This document shows positions 10,019 to 20,828 of a stretch of DNA of 42,005 nt, piece by piece. Positions within the stretch are counted from its first letter, which is position 1; each line of letters opens with the position of its first letter. Under the pieces are notes generated by a model. That model was not told the origin of the DNA. It saw only the letters and a program-made list of their open reading frames with translations, and did not search any database. This DNA is from Prorocentrum cordatum (taxonomy: Eukaryota > Sar > Dinophyceae > Prorocentrales > Prorocentraceae). The DNA is taken from contig CAUYUJ010014350.1 of the NCBI GenBank assembly GCA_963575745.1, positions 371,465 through 413,469 on the forward strand, given 5' to 3'. Position numbers and translations under genes: made by a program.

Positions 10019-10770
10019 TGGGGCCACGACGGGCAGGAAGGGGGCCACGAAGGGCGACAGCGGGGCCACGAAGGGCATGCGTATGGGGCCACGAAGGGCA
10101 GATAATGCAGGGCCACAGAGGGCAACGACGGGGCCACTGAGGGTAGCAACGGGGCCACGCAGGACAGCGACGGGGCCACAAAGGGCGACAGCGGGGCCAC
10201 GAAGGGCAGCGAGGGGGCCACGAAGGGCGCGAACGAACGGGGGCCACGAAAGTTGTACGTATACTGGGCCGCAGAAGGCAAGGACGGGGCCACTGAGGGC
10301 AGCAACAGGGCCACGAAGGGCAGCGAGGGGGCAACGAAGGGCGACAGCGGGGCCACAAGGCGCATGCAGATGGGGCCGCGACGGGCGCGAACGAACGGGG
10401 GCCACTAAGGGCATACATGCAACGGGGCCACAACGGGCAGCACGGGCCACGAAGGGGTGAGAAGGGCCACTACGGGCGCGAACGAACAGGGGCCACGAAG
10501 GTCTGCAACGGGGCCACGAAGGGCAGCGAGGAGGTCGCGAAGGGCTGCAACGGGGCCACGAAGGGCAGCGAAGGGGCCACGAAGGGCTGCAACGGGGCCA
10601 CGAAGGGCAGCCAGGGGGCCACGGGTCCACGAAGGCAGCGAGGGGGTCGCGAAGGGCTGCAACGGGGCCACGAAGGGCAGCGAGGGGGCCACGAAAGACT
10701 GCAACGGGTCCACGAAGGGCAGCGAGGTGGCCACGAAGGGCTGCAACGGGGCCACGAAGGGCAACGAGAT
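10019..10770 (-). repeat. Family A minisatellite, copy 3 (long), unit near GGGGCCACGAAGGGC
   Basis: About 40 units of 15-24 nt, such as GGGGCCACGAAGGGCAGCGA and GGGGCCACGAAGGGCTGCAAC. The frame that crosses it is open for hundreds of codons only because the units lack stops. The last third (from 10500) has more regular alternation of AGCGA and TGCAAC unit types, which suggests a later local expansion. Confidence 0.9.
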
Positions 10771-11202
10771 CCCGATTCCTAGGTAAGCTGTGAAGGAGAC
10801 CCAAGCGTGAGCGCGATTCCTGGTGCCGGAGCGTTGGCAACGCGGCGCTTGAGTAAATTGCTGGGAAGTCCAACGCAAGAGCGCGATTCTTGAATAGATT
10901 GCCAGCAAGTCTCCAGCGACTCCAGAGCGCCGAGAGAGCGATTCCTGAATAAATTATAAGGAAGTCCCAAGGGCGAGGGCGATTCCTGAGTAAAATGCGC
11001 AGAAGTCTCAGGCGGGAGCGGGGGTCCTGGCTAAGTGGTAAGGAAATCTCAAGCGGGAGCCGTTGTTGTTGCAATCCGAGGGCCAGGGGCGCCATTTGAG
11101 CCGAATGAATTTCCCTGATACAAAAAGACAGGGTGCGAGCCCCGGGGGAAGCACTTCAATTGAAACACACAACGGTCACCAGAGGGGGGGATCAACAATA
11201 AT
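10771..11202 (-). repeat. Family A, copy 3: degenerate ~40-bp repeats (inverted)
   Basis: Reading the minus strand gives the same order as copies 1 and 2. It is closer to copy 1 at the minisatellite junction: both have GGAATCG then GATCTCG then TGCCNTTCGTGGCCC. The tip GATCAACAATAAT lies at 11190-11202. Confidence 0.85.
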
Positions 11203-11460
11203 TCGCCGGCCCAACGGGCCAGAGGCGTGCTAAGATCTCCGGTAACTGCGCACAGAATTTCTACTTCGCGCGAACGGAGCGGCCCTAGGGGTCCCCCGAC
11301 GAAAAGTACCCCAGGCGGTCCCCGGCCGAGTCGGGTCAGAGATGTTTTTTCTCCTGGGCGCCGCCCTCGAGGCCCTCCAGAGAGCCCCAAGGAGAGCCAA
11401 GAGGCCCCCAAGAGGCCCCGAAGATAGAACAAAAGGGATCCGACATGCCACGAGATCGCT
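11203..11460. other. Short unclassified stretch
   Basis: No gene seen. Positions 11380-11430 carry two or three CCAAGAGGC minisatellite units related to 2930-3535. Confidence 0.3.
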
Positions 11461-13068
11461 CCAAGCGAGGTCCCGCTCAGGTCTGCGCGGTGCCTCGCTC
11501 CGCTGGACCCACCAGCAGCCCTCGAAAGTGGCGACACTGTCGCAGATCGCAGCCCCCCATGGACGGCGAGGCGACACTGTCGCAGATCGCAGCCACCCCA
11601 AGGACGGCGAGGTCCCGCTTGGGTCTGCGCAGTGCCTCACTCCGGTGGACCCACCAGCAGCCCTCGAAAGTGGCGACACTGTCGCAGATCGCAGCCACTC
11701 CAAGGACGGCGAGGTCCCGCTCAGGTCTGCGCAGTGCCTCACTCCGCTGGACCCACCAGCAGCCCTCGAAAGTGGCGACACTGTCGCAGATCGACGGCGA
11801 GGTCCCAATCAGGTCTGCGCGGTGCCTCACTCCGCTGGACGCGCCAGCAGCCATCGAAAGTGGCGACACTGTCGCAGATCGCAGCCCCCCAAAGACGGCG
11901 AGGTCCCGCTCAAGTCTGCGAAGTGCCTCACTCCGCTGGACCCACCAGCAGCCCTCGAAAGTGGCGACACTGTCGCAGATCGCAGCCACCCCAAGGACGG
12001 CGAGGTCCCGCTTGGGTCTGCGCGGTGCCTCACTCCGGTGGACCCACCAGCAGCCCTCGAAAGTGGTGACACTGTCGCAGATCGCAGCCCCCGAAAGACG
12101 GCGAGGTCCCGCTCAGGTTTGCGCGGTGCCTCACCCCGCTGAACCCACCAGCAGCCCTCGAAAGTGGCGGCACTGTCGCAGATCGCAGCCCCCCAGGGAC
12201 GGCGAGGTCCCGCTTGGGTCTGCGCGGTGCCTCGCTCCGCTGGACCCACCAGCAGCCCTCGAAAGTGGCGACACCGTCGCAAATCGACGGCGAGGTCCCG
12301 CTCAGGTCTGCGCGGTGCCCCACTCCGCTGGACCTACCAGCAGCCCTCGAAAGTGGCGACACTGTCGCAGATCGCAGCCCCCCACGGACGGCGAGGTCCC
12401 GCTCAGGTCTGCGCGGTGCCTCACCCCGCTGAACCCACCAGCAGCCCTCGAAAGTGGCGACACTGCCGCAGATCGCAGCCCCCCAGGGACGACGAGGTCC
12501 CGCTCAGGTCTGCGCGGTGCCTCACCCCGCTGGACCCCCCAGCAGCCCTCGAAAGTGGCGACACTGTCGCAGATCTGCGTGGCGCCTCACTCCGCTGGAC
12601 CCACCAGCAGCCCTCGAAAGTGGCGACACTGTCGCAGATCGCAGCCACCCCAAGGACGGCGAGGTCCCGCTTGGGTCTGCGCGGTGCCTCACTCCGGTGG
12701 ACCCACCAGCAGCCCTCGAAAGTGGTGACACTGTCGCAGATCGCAGCCCCCCAAAGACGGCGAGGTCCCGCTCAGGTCTGCGCGGTGCCTCGCTCCGCTG
12801 GACCCACCAGCAGCCCTCGAAAGTGGCGACACTGTCGCAGATCGCAGCCCCCCAAGGACGGCGAGGTCCCGCTCAGGTCTGCGCGGTACCTCACCCCGCT
12901 GGACCCACCAGCAGCCTCGAAAGTGGCGACACTGTCGCAGATCGCAGCCCCCCAGGGACGGCGAGGTCCCGCTCAGGTCTGCGCGGTGCCTCGCTCCGCT
13001 GGACCCACCAGCAGCCCTCGAAAGTGGCGACAGCGTCGCAGATCACAGCCCCCCAGGGACGGCGAGAT
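11461..13068. repeat. 101-bp satellite, array 1, about 16 units
   Basis: The CCACCAGCAGCC word occurs about 16 times at roughly 101-bp intervals, with a few shortened units (around 11560, 11785, 12285 and 12570). Other constant words are TCTGCGCGGTGCCTC, TCGAAAGTGGCGAC and CGCAGATCGCAGCCCCCC. Array 1 units mostly read ACACTGTCGCAG and GGTCCCGCT. The same satellite recurs at 40690-42005 with different diagnostic bases. 101 is not a multiple of three, so frames rotate from unit to unit. No coding function. Confidence 0.95.
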
Positions 13069-13097
13069 CCTAGACAGGTACCGCAGGCAAACAGAGA

Positions 13098-13106
13098 GAG
13101 AGAGAG

Positions 13107-13191
<85 letters not shown>

Positions 13192-13293
13192 GAGAGAAAG
13201 AGAGCAAGAGAGAAAGAGAGAAACCGAGAAAGAGAGAAAGAGAGAGAGAGAGAGAAACAACAAAAAAACAAAAAAACAAAAAAAAACAAAAAA

Positions 13294-13327
<34 letters not shown>
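13098..13327. repeat. AG run, A-tract of about 80 nt, AG-rich and A-rich tail
   Basis: AGAGAG leads into an uninterrupted A-run of about 80 nt (13108-13190), then GAGAAAGAGAG text, then CAAAAAAC units and a second A-run. It may be a retroposed tail that grew by slippage, or purely a microsatellite. It follows the satellite by only 30 nt. Confidence 0.9.
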
Positions 13328-13390
13328 GGCGAGAGGCGGGAGGCGGGAGGCGGGAGGAGAACGAGGAGACGCGACCGCAGTGCTTTGCCC

Positions 13391-13423
13391 AAAACGAAAA
13401 CCCAACCCAGGAAGGCTGGGAAA
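13391..13423. repeat. Left flanking repeat of the ~115-bp array
   Basis: This block (AAAACGAAAACCCAAC, then GGCTGGGAAA) is repeated in direct orientation at 14489-14524, on the far side of the array between. The two copies bracket the tandem repeats. Confidence 0.5.
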
Positions 13424-13489
13424 TAAGATTAGCCTGGCGAAAGACCCAACCAACCATATGCAGTTGTGAGTACCGCAATTGTGAATATC

Positions 13490-14420
13490 TTCTTCGGTGG
13501 CGGTCCCTATGGGGCCACGAAACGCTGTATTGGGTGGGTGAAACGCTGGGAGCAAGGGCTATGCTGGATGGTGGCGGACGCATGCGGGCGGTGCCACTGG
13601 GACCTTCCGTGGAGTTCCATATGGGGCCACGAAACGCTGTACTCGGTGGGTGAAACGCACGGAGCAAGGGCTGTGCTGGGTGGTGGCGGACGCATGCGGG
13701 CGGTGCCGCTGGTACCTTCGGTGGAGTTCCCTCCCTATGGGGCCACTAAACGCTGTACTGGGTGGGTGAAACGCACGGAGCAAGGGCTGTGTTGGGTGGT
13801 GGCGGACGCATGCGGGCTGTGCCACTGGGACCTTCGGTGGAGCCCCCCTTATGGGGCCACGAAGCGCTGTACCGGGTGGGTGAAACGCAGGGAGCAAGGG
13901 CCGTGTTGGGTGGTGGCGGACGCATGCAGGCGGCGCCACTGGGACCTCCGGGGTGGGTGAAACGCAGGGAGCAAAGGCTGTGCTGGGTGGTGGCGGGCGC
14001 AACGGGCGGTGCCACTGGGACCTTCCGTGGAGCTCCCTATGGGGCCACGAAACGCTTTACTCGGTGGGTGAAACGCAGGGAGCAAGGGCCGTGTTGGGTG
14101 GTGGCGGACGCATGCGGGCGGTGCCACCGGGACCTTCCGTGGAGCTCCCTATGGGGCCACGAAACGCTGTAATGGGTGAGTGAAACGCTGGGAGCAAGGG
14201 CTATGCTGGATGGTGGCGGACGCATGCGGGCGGTGCCACTGGGACCTTCGGTGGAGCTCCCTATGGGGCCACGAAACGATGCACTGGGTGGGCGAAACGC
14301 ACGGAGCAAGGGCTGTACTGGGTGGTGGCGGACGCATGCGGGCGGTGCCACTGGGGGTTCTGGTGGAGCTCCCTATGGGGCCACGAAACGCTGTGCTGGG
14401 TGGGTGGGTGAAACGCATGG
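13490..14420. repeat. Tandem array, unit about 112-117 bp, about 8 copies
   Basis: Each unit holds CTATGGGGCCACGAAACGCT, GGGTGGGTGAAACGC, GGAGCAAGGGC, TGGTGGCGGACGCATGC and GGTGCCACTGGGACCTTC. Spacing varies from about 110 to 117 bp, with one shortened unit near 13950. The GGGGCCACGAA word is shared with the family A minisatellite, which may be coincidence. No gene. Confidence 0.9.
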
Positions 14421-15178
14421 AAAAAGGAGGAGGGAGGAGGAGGGGGAGGAGGAGGAGAAGAGAAGAGGAACGCGGGGACCGTCTCTTCAAAACGAAGACC
14501 CAACACCACAGAATGGTTGGGAAAAACAGGTCGTGGGATGTCCGGGTTTTCGAGCCGCGCGCCCGGGCACTCGACCCGCGGGCGCGCCACTCAGAGACAC
14601 GACGTTGTAATTTGTTCAATGCGCAATTCCCAGAACTCCGGACCCCTTCCCCAGGCAGGGCTGGGTTCCATACTGTCTCGTTTCTTGACCGTCCCTGGGC
14701 CCAACGAGGGCCGCCAGAGATCGAAACTATGGAAAATCTCCGTCTGGATGTCTTCAATGCATTGGGGGCCTCTGGGGGAACAAGAAGGTACCGATGCTGC
14801 TACTCTCCAGACCTCTCCCGGGGTGCGTTCTGACAAGGGACAAGGACTTCGAGGCGAATCCAGCCGTGGCGGCGAGGGCCTCCCAGGAGGCCCAAAGAGG
14901 CGAAAAGGAGGCAAGGGCAGCGGTCTGAAGTCGGGGGCCTGGGGAAGGGAAAAAGGCTGAACGAAAAAGTGACCCTTCTCTGAAGTCAGGGGCGCGCCCA
15001 GGCACTCGCCCTGCGGGCGCGCCGCGGCACCTCCAACGGCTGCGCTGGCCTCGAAGGCGGGCCCGGCGCGCCGTCGCTGGCGTGAGGTCCTCGGCCCGCC
15101 GTCGGGCCGCGGGCCCGCCCCCGAAGAGCAGGAGGACCGAGGGCGTCCAAGAGGGGAGCGTCCAAGATGCCCTCCTCC
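14421..15178. other. Unclassified stretch after the array
   Basis: A short GGAGGA tract, then the right flanking repeat (14489-14524), then about 650 nt of mixed-complexity DNA. The frame at 14517-14960 (+) is open, but I recognise no domain. Words like AGGCCCAAAGAGGC near 14886 echo the CCAAGAGGC minisatellite. Confidence 0.3.
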
Positions 15179-15425
15179 TCCATATGTTCCACCTCCTCCT
15201 CCTCCTCCTCCTCTGCCTCCTCCTTCTCCTCCTCCTCCTCTTCCTCCTCCTCCTCCTCATCAGCTCATCCTCCTTACTAGTATTATTCTTTTGGTTACCA
15301 TTAATAACACTACTACTAGTATTATTTTTATTAATAGGACGATTAATAGCAATACGATTATTCTTATTATGAGCATCAGTATTATTAGTATTACTCGTCC
15401 TTTTCTGAATACTCTTACTATCCGC
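15179..15425. repeat. CCT tract followed by AT-rich TTATTA-type sequence
   Basis: CTCCTC triplets (to about 15262) change sharply to AT-rich DNA with recurring ATTATT, ACTAGTATTATT and TTAATA words. The same style of AT-rich text occurs at 16675-17000. Confidence 0.7.
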
Positions 15426-15520
15426 CGGCCCCCTTGTGGGGCCACCAGGCTGTAGGAGCGAGGTTCGCAGTTTCCTGTACCAGTTGTAGCTTGTAGTTTC
15501 CAGTGTTACAGTTCTGCTTC

Positions 15521-15572
15521 TTGCTGGTTACTGTAACTAGTTGACTTATTGCTGGTTACTGTAACTAGTTGA
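15521..15572. repeat. 24-bp direct repeat, two copies, 28-bp spacing
   Basis: TTGCTGGTTACTGTAACTAG plus TTGA occurs at 15521 and 15549. Each copy contains the near-palindrome GGTTACTGTAACTAG. Confidence 0.8.
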
Positions 15573-15662
15573 TTGACCGCGCGAGGGGGGGGGAGGCCCA
15601 AACGGGATTTTTAGCACCCCCTGGGCGCGTTGTCTGAATTGCAGGGGGGGGCTCGAAATCGA

Positions 15663-16404
15663 CACCCCTCACGCAGATCCGCGGGGTCAGGGTCCAAAAC
15701 ACATGGGATTTGCCACATTTCTGAAATTCGGTGCCACCCCTCACGCAGATCCGCGGGGTCAGGGTCCAAAAACAAAGGGATTTGCCACATTTCTGAAATT
15801 CGGTGCCACCCCTCACGCAGATCCGCGGGGTCAGGGTCCAAAAACACAGGGGATTTGCCACATTTCTGAAATTCGGTGCCACCCCTCACGCAGATCCGCG
15901 GGGTCAGGGTCCAAAAACACAGGGATTTGCCACATTTCTGAAATTCGGTGCCACCCCTCACGCAGATCCGCGGGGTCAGGGTCCAAAAACACAGGGATTT
16001 GCCACATTTCTGAAATTCGGTGCCACCCCTCACGCAGATCCGCGGGGTCAGGGTCCAAAAACACAGGGGATTTGCCACATTTCTGAAATTCGGTGCCACC
16101 CCTCACGCAGATCCGCGGGGTCAGGGTCCAAAAACACATGGGATTTGCCACATTTCTGAAATTCGGTGCCACCCCTCACGCAGATCCGCGGGGTCAGGGT
16201 CCAAAAACACATGGGATTTGCCACATTTCTGAAATTCGGTGCCACCCCTCACGCAGATCCGCGGGTCAGGGTCCAAAAACACAGGGATTTGCCACATTTC
16301 TGAAATTCGGCGCCACCCCTTACGCAGATCCGCGGGGTCAGGGTCCAAAAACACAGGGGATTTGGCACATTTCTGAAATTCGGTGCCACCCTTCACGCAC
16401 ATCC
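15663..16404. repeat. 72-73-bp satellite, about 10 units
   Basis: Each unit holds CCACCCCTCACGCAGATCCG, CGGGGTCAGGGTCCAAAAAC and GATTTGCCACATTTCTGAAA. Units differ mainly in the run after AAAACA (CAGGGATT, CAGGGGATT, CATGGGATT), so length alternates between 72 and 73. Very low divergence points to recent amplification. No spacer sequences lie between units, so it is not CRISPR-like. Confidence 0.97.
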
Positions 16405-16405
16405 A

Positions 16406-16517
16406 TCGCAAGGCGTGGTAACCCAAACTGCGAGAACTCCCTCGGCCCTTTAATCGCAAGGTGTGGTAACCAAGCCCGTAAACCATACACGTCTTACCAA
16501 TCGCCAGGTGTGGTAAC
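16406..16517. repeat. Three 17-nt motifs at 47-48-bp spacing
   Basis: TCGCAAGGCGTGGTAAC, TCGCAAGGTGTGGTAAC and TCGCCAGGTGTGGTAAC begin at 16406, 16454 and 16501. Sequence between them is not conserved. They start where the 73-bp satellite ends. They could be binding sites, or the last traces of another tandem repeat. Confidence 0.7.
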
Positions 16518-17004
16518 CCCTCTTGTGATCAGTTGGTTTTGCTGATTGCGAATCGGCTTCGCATGAAGTTTCGATACTGCTTCACGACAGCGCCAAGGCC
16601 TCATGACTTAGCTCTTCCATGGCCTATTCTCCGAGAGAGGGGGCCGGCGGCAGGGGGCGAAGCCCTTACGGATTATTGGTATGATTCGTCTTATTATGCT
16701 TCTTAGTAGTATTACGATTCGTTTCTTCATAATTAGTAGTATTAGTGTTATTCTTATCATAAGTAGTACCAGCAGTACGCATCATTATTCTTATTAGCAC
16801 TAGCAACACCCATGTTATTAATATAACTAATATTCGTAGTATTGTTCATAATCTTCTTCGTTATATTATTATCAGTAGGTGTCGTCTTCTTGTTCGTCTA
16901 TCATGATGACTCTTCTTATTACTCGTATTCTGGTTCTTCTGCTTAATATTATTTTGACTCATCGTATTAGTCATGATAATATTATGATTCGCCTTGTTAT
17001 TGTT
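16518..17004. other. AT-rich stretch with TTATTA/TCGTATT words
   Basis: No gene seen. From about 16670 the DNA becomes AT-rich with imperfect repeats of ATTATT, CGTATTATT and CATAATATT, leading into the CTA array. Confidence 0.5.
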
Positions 17005-17005
17005 G

Positions 17006-17039
<34 letters not shown>

Positions 17040-17084
17040 GCTACTACTACTACTACTACTACTACTATTACTACTACTACTACG

Positions 17085-17146
<62 letters not shown>

Positions 17147-17155
17147 GACTACCAT

Positions 17156-17203
<48 letters not shown>

Positions 17204-17206
17204 CAC
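17005..17206. repeat. (CTA)n triplet array, about 200 nt
   Basis: Nearly pure TAC/CTA triplets with rare CTG, TTA, CGA and CCA variants. The ACT/AGT class is usually among the rarest triplet repeats in eukaryotic genomes. The frames give poly-Tyr, poly-Leu or poly-Thr strings and are not genes. Confidence 0.95.
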
Positions 17207-17524
17207 TAACCAGCGAGTCCATAACAGACCCCTGAACGTATGCAAAAATGAATATTGTAAATGTGTATATATCTACATATATAGATGAAAATACATATTC
17301 CTCTTCCCATCTTTTTGTAAGCCCGGGCGGGGGGGAAACCCGTCACCCCCCCAAAAAAAATCCTGACTCCCGGGATCTGGGACTTTGAGACCCTCCGGAC
17401 GGGCCTCGAAGCGGCCCCCCTGGCCTCGCAGGGCGTTTTGCCTAGCCTTCCCAGCACACCTAGGGCGATCAGGGGGGTCATCGGAGACGTCTCAGAGACC
17501 CCCATGACAACGCAAGAGCGCTCC
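17207..17524. other. Unclassified stretch
   Basis: It contains ATATCTACATATATAGATG-type AT palindromes (about 17265-17290), then a G-run and C-run region. No gene recognised. Confidence 0.3.
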
Positions 17525-17965
17525 AAGAGTGACCGACGTGACCTCAAGATGGCCCAAGAGGCCTCCAGGACGGCCCCAAAGAGGCCTCCAAGAACACTCC
17601 CAAGAGGCAAAAATCATGGATGTTCTGTTAGTTTTTCGTGAATTTGGGGGTTCTCCTCTTTCCGGCTTCCCGACGCTCCAAGACGGCGGTCTTCTGGGCG
17701 TCCGAAGCCGCCTGGGAGGCTCCCAAATCGCCCCACAACCATCCGAAAAGGCTTCCAAACAGTCCAAGAGAGCCCCAAAACGGCACAACACGGGTCCAAG
17801 ATGGCCCTCAGAGAGCCCCATGGCAGCCCAAGATGGCCCCAAGACACCCTCCGAAGCATTCCAAATCGTGACCCGGTCGTTCAGGGAGACCGTGGTTGGA
17901 GGCAGGGTGGCCCGAGGAAGCCCCCAGAGGCCCCCAGAATACGCGCAGGAGGCCTCCAGAAGGCC
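17525..17965. repeat. Degenerate minisatellite related to 2930-3535
   Basis: Words such as AAGATGGCCCAAGAGGCCTCC, AGAGCCCCAAAACGGC and CCCAAGATGGCCC recur at 12-20 nt. It is more diverged than the array near 3.4 kb. Both contain CCAAGAGGCCCC units and also share an AAGAATCG or AAAATCATGG tail word. Confidence 0.6.
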
Positions 17966-18242
17966 TTAAGAAAGCCTGAACAATTGTTTTTAGGCCCCCA
18001 GAGGCTCTCCCAGGAGGAGCCTCCGCAAAAAAAAGGTGAGGAGGATAGGGAGAATGTGCAGGGTATGGCGAACATGAGGAAAGAAGCATGGAGGAAGGAT
18101 AACGAGTAACATTACCATAGCGGCGATGCCAGAAAAGGCAACAAGGAGTCATCGCTAAATTGTCGGCTTGACCTTCCTGCTATTCCGCCTGCATACCAAA
18201 TTTCAAGGACCAAGGTGCATGGCGCGAAGCGCCACTGCAGTC
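17966..18242. other. Unclassified stretch
   Basis: No recognisable gene or repeat, apart from a small palindrome TGGCGCGAAGCGCCA at about 18220-18234. Confidence 0.3.
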
Positions 18243-18475
18243 TTATGTATATATATATATATGTGTGTGTGTGTCTGTATGCATGCATATATGTATGCAT
18301 GCATGCATGCATGCATGCATGCATGCATGCATGCATGTATGTATGTATGTATGTATGTATGTGTGTGTGTATGTATATGTGTGTGTTGTTGTGTTGGTGT
18401 TGTGTTGGTGTTGTTGGTTTGTTGGATTGTTGTTGTTGTTTTTGTTGTTTTGTTGTCGTTGTTGTTTGTTGTTGC
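18243..18475. repeat. Compound microsatellite: TA, GT, GCAT, GTAT, GTT
   Basis: Successive blocks of TATATA, GTGTGT, ATGCATGC (nine or more GCAT units), GTATGTAT and GTTGTTGG. The ATGCAT block is self-complementary and could extrude as a cruciform. Confidence 0.95.
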
Positions 18476-18482
18476 CCTGAAC

Positions 18483-19185
18483 ACCCTAGGGGCCCGTAGT
18501 AACCTCTAGGCCTAGTAATCCCCAGGACTAATAATCCCTATGGCTAGAACTCTTTAGTACGAATACTCCCCAGGTCCTCAGTAATCCCTAGCATCAATAA
18601 TCCCTAGGGCTAATACTCCCTAGGAAACATACTCCGTAGGACAAGTACCCCCTTGGACTAATACACCCAAGGAGTAGTACCCCTTGGCTTAAAATCCCTG
18701 AGGCGAGTACTCCCTAGGGCTAATAATCCCTAGGACTAGTACTCACTAGAACTAGCATTCCTAGGGCTAGTACTCCCTAGGACTAGTATTCCCTAGAACT
18801 AGCACTCCCTAGGCCCAGTACTCCCTACGACTAGTACTCCGTCGCACGAGTACTCCCCACAGCTAGTACTCCCTAGGACTAGTACACCCAAGGGGTGATA
18901 ATCCCTAGGACTAGTACTCCCTAGGGCTAGCACTCCCTAGGGCTAGCACCCCCTAACTAGCACTCCCTAGGAATAGTACTCCTAGGCATAGTACCCCGTA
19001 GGAATGGGAAGCCCTAGGACTAGTAATCCCTACTGCTAGTGCTCCCTAGGGCGAGTGACCCCTTGGACTAGTAATCCCTAGGGCAAGTGCTACCTAGGGC
19101 TGCTGCTCCGTAGGAGTAATGCTCCCTAAGACGAGGAATCCCTAGAACGAGTAATTCCTAGGAATGATAAACCACAGGGCCAGAA
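18483..19185. repeat. CTAG-palindrome minisatellite, unit about 16-18 nt
   Basis: About 40 degenerate units close to AGTACTCCCTAGGACT fill 700 nt. The palindromes CCTAGG, ACTAGT, GCTAGC and AGTACT recur throughout. The array is more AT-rich than its surroundings and has frequent stops in the frames containing TAG. A faint echo (CCTAGGAACCCCTAGGAATC) lies at 29700-29720. Confidence 0.9.
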
Positions 19186-19260
19186 ATCCCGAGCACTCCC
19201 TGTGTACTTATACACATACGTGTATTTACATGTATCAATGTGCATACCTGTATAAATATA

Positions 19261-20815
<1,555 letters not shown>

Positions 20816-20828
20816 TCGTATAGGTACA

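Larger units (their letters stand above)
8126..11202. mobile_element. Large inverted repeat: two family A elements head to head
   Basis: Left arm 8126-9092 and right arm 9721-11202 are reverse complements module by module: GATCCCCCC junction, 40-bp repeats, minisatellite, TCG run, tail module, and a TTG/CAA array at the inner edge. The outer tips are exact mirrors (ATTATTGTTGATCCCCCC against GGGGGATCAACAATAAT). Arm lengths differ (about 970 and 1480 nt), mostly from minisatellite length. The spacer (9093-9720) has no recognised transposase. It could be a foldback transposon with very long terminal inverted repeats, or an inverted duplication of one repeat. The mirror symmetry is seen; the mechanism is inference. 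Confidence 0.7.

Noticed and set aside
13098-13327. Lys/Glu-rich and Phe-rich proteins from the A-tract
   Set aside because: Pure artefact of translating homopolymer and AG repeats.
11445-13426. Frames of 400 codons and more through the 101-bp satellite
   Set aside because: The same satellite is read in rotating frames; stop-free units explain it and the peptides end in poly-Lys from the A-tract.
15663-16404. CRISPR-like regular repeats
   Set aside because: The whole 73-bp unit is repeated with no unique spacers, and the context is eukaryotic.
18483-19185. CCCTAG units as a degenerate telomere repeat
   Set aside because: The units are 16-18 nt and centred on CTAG palindromes, not 6-8-nt telomeric words; no orderly CCCTAAA runs.
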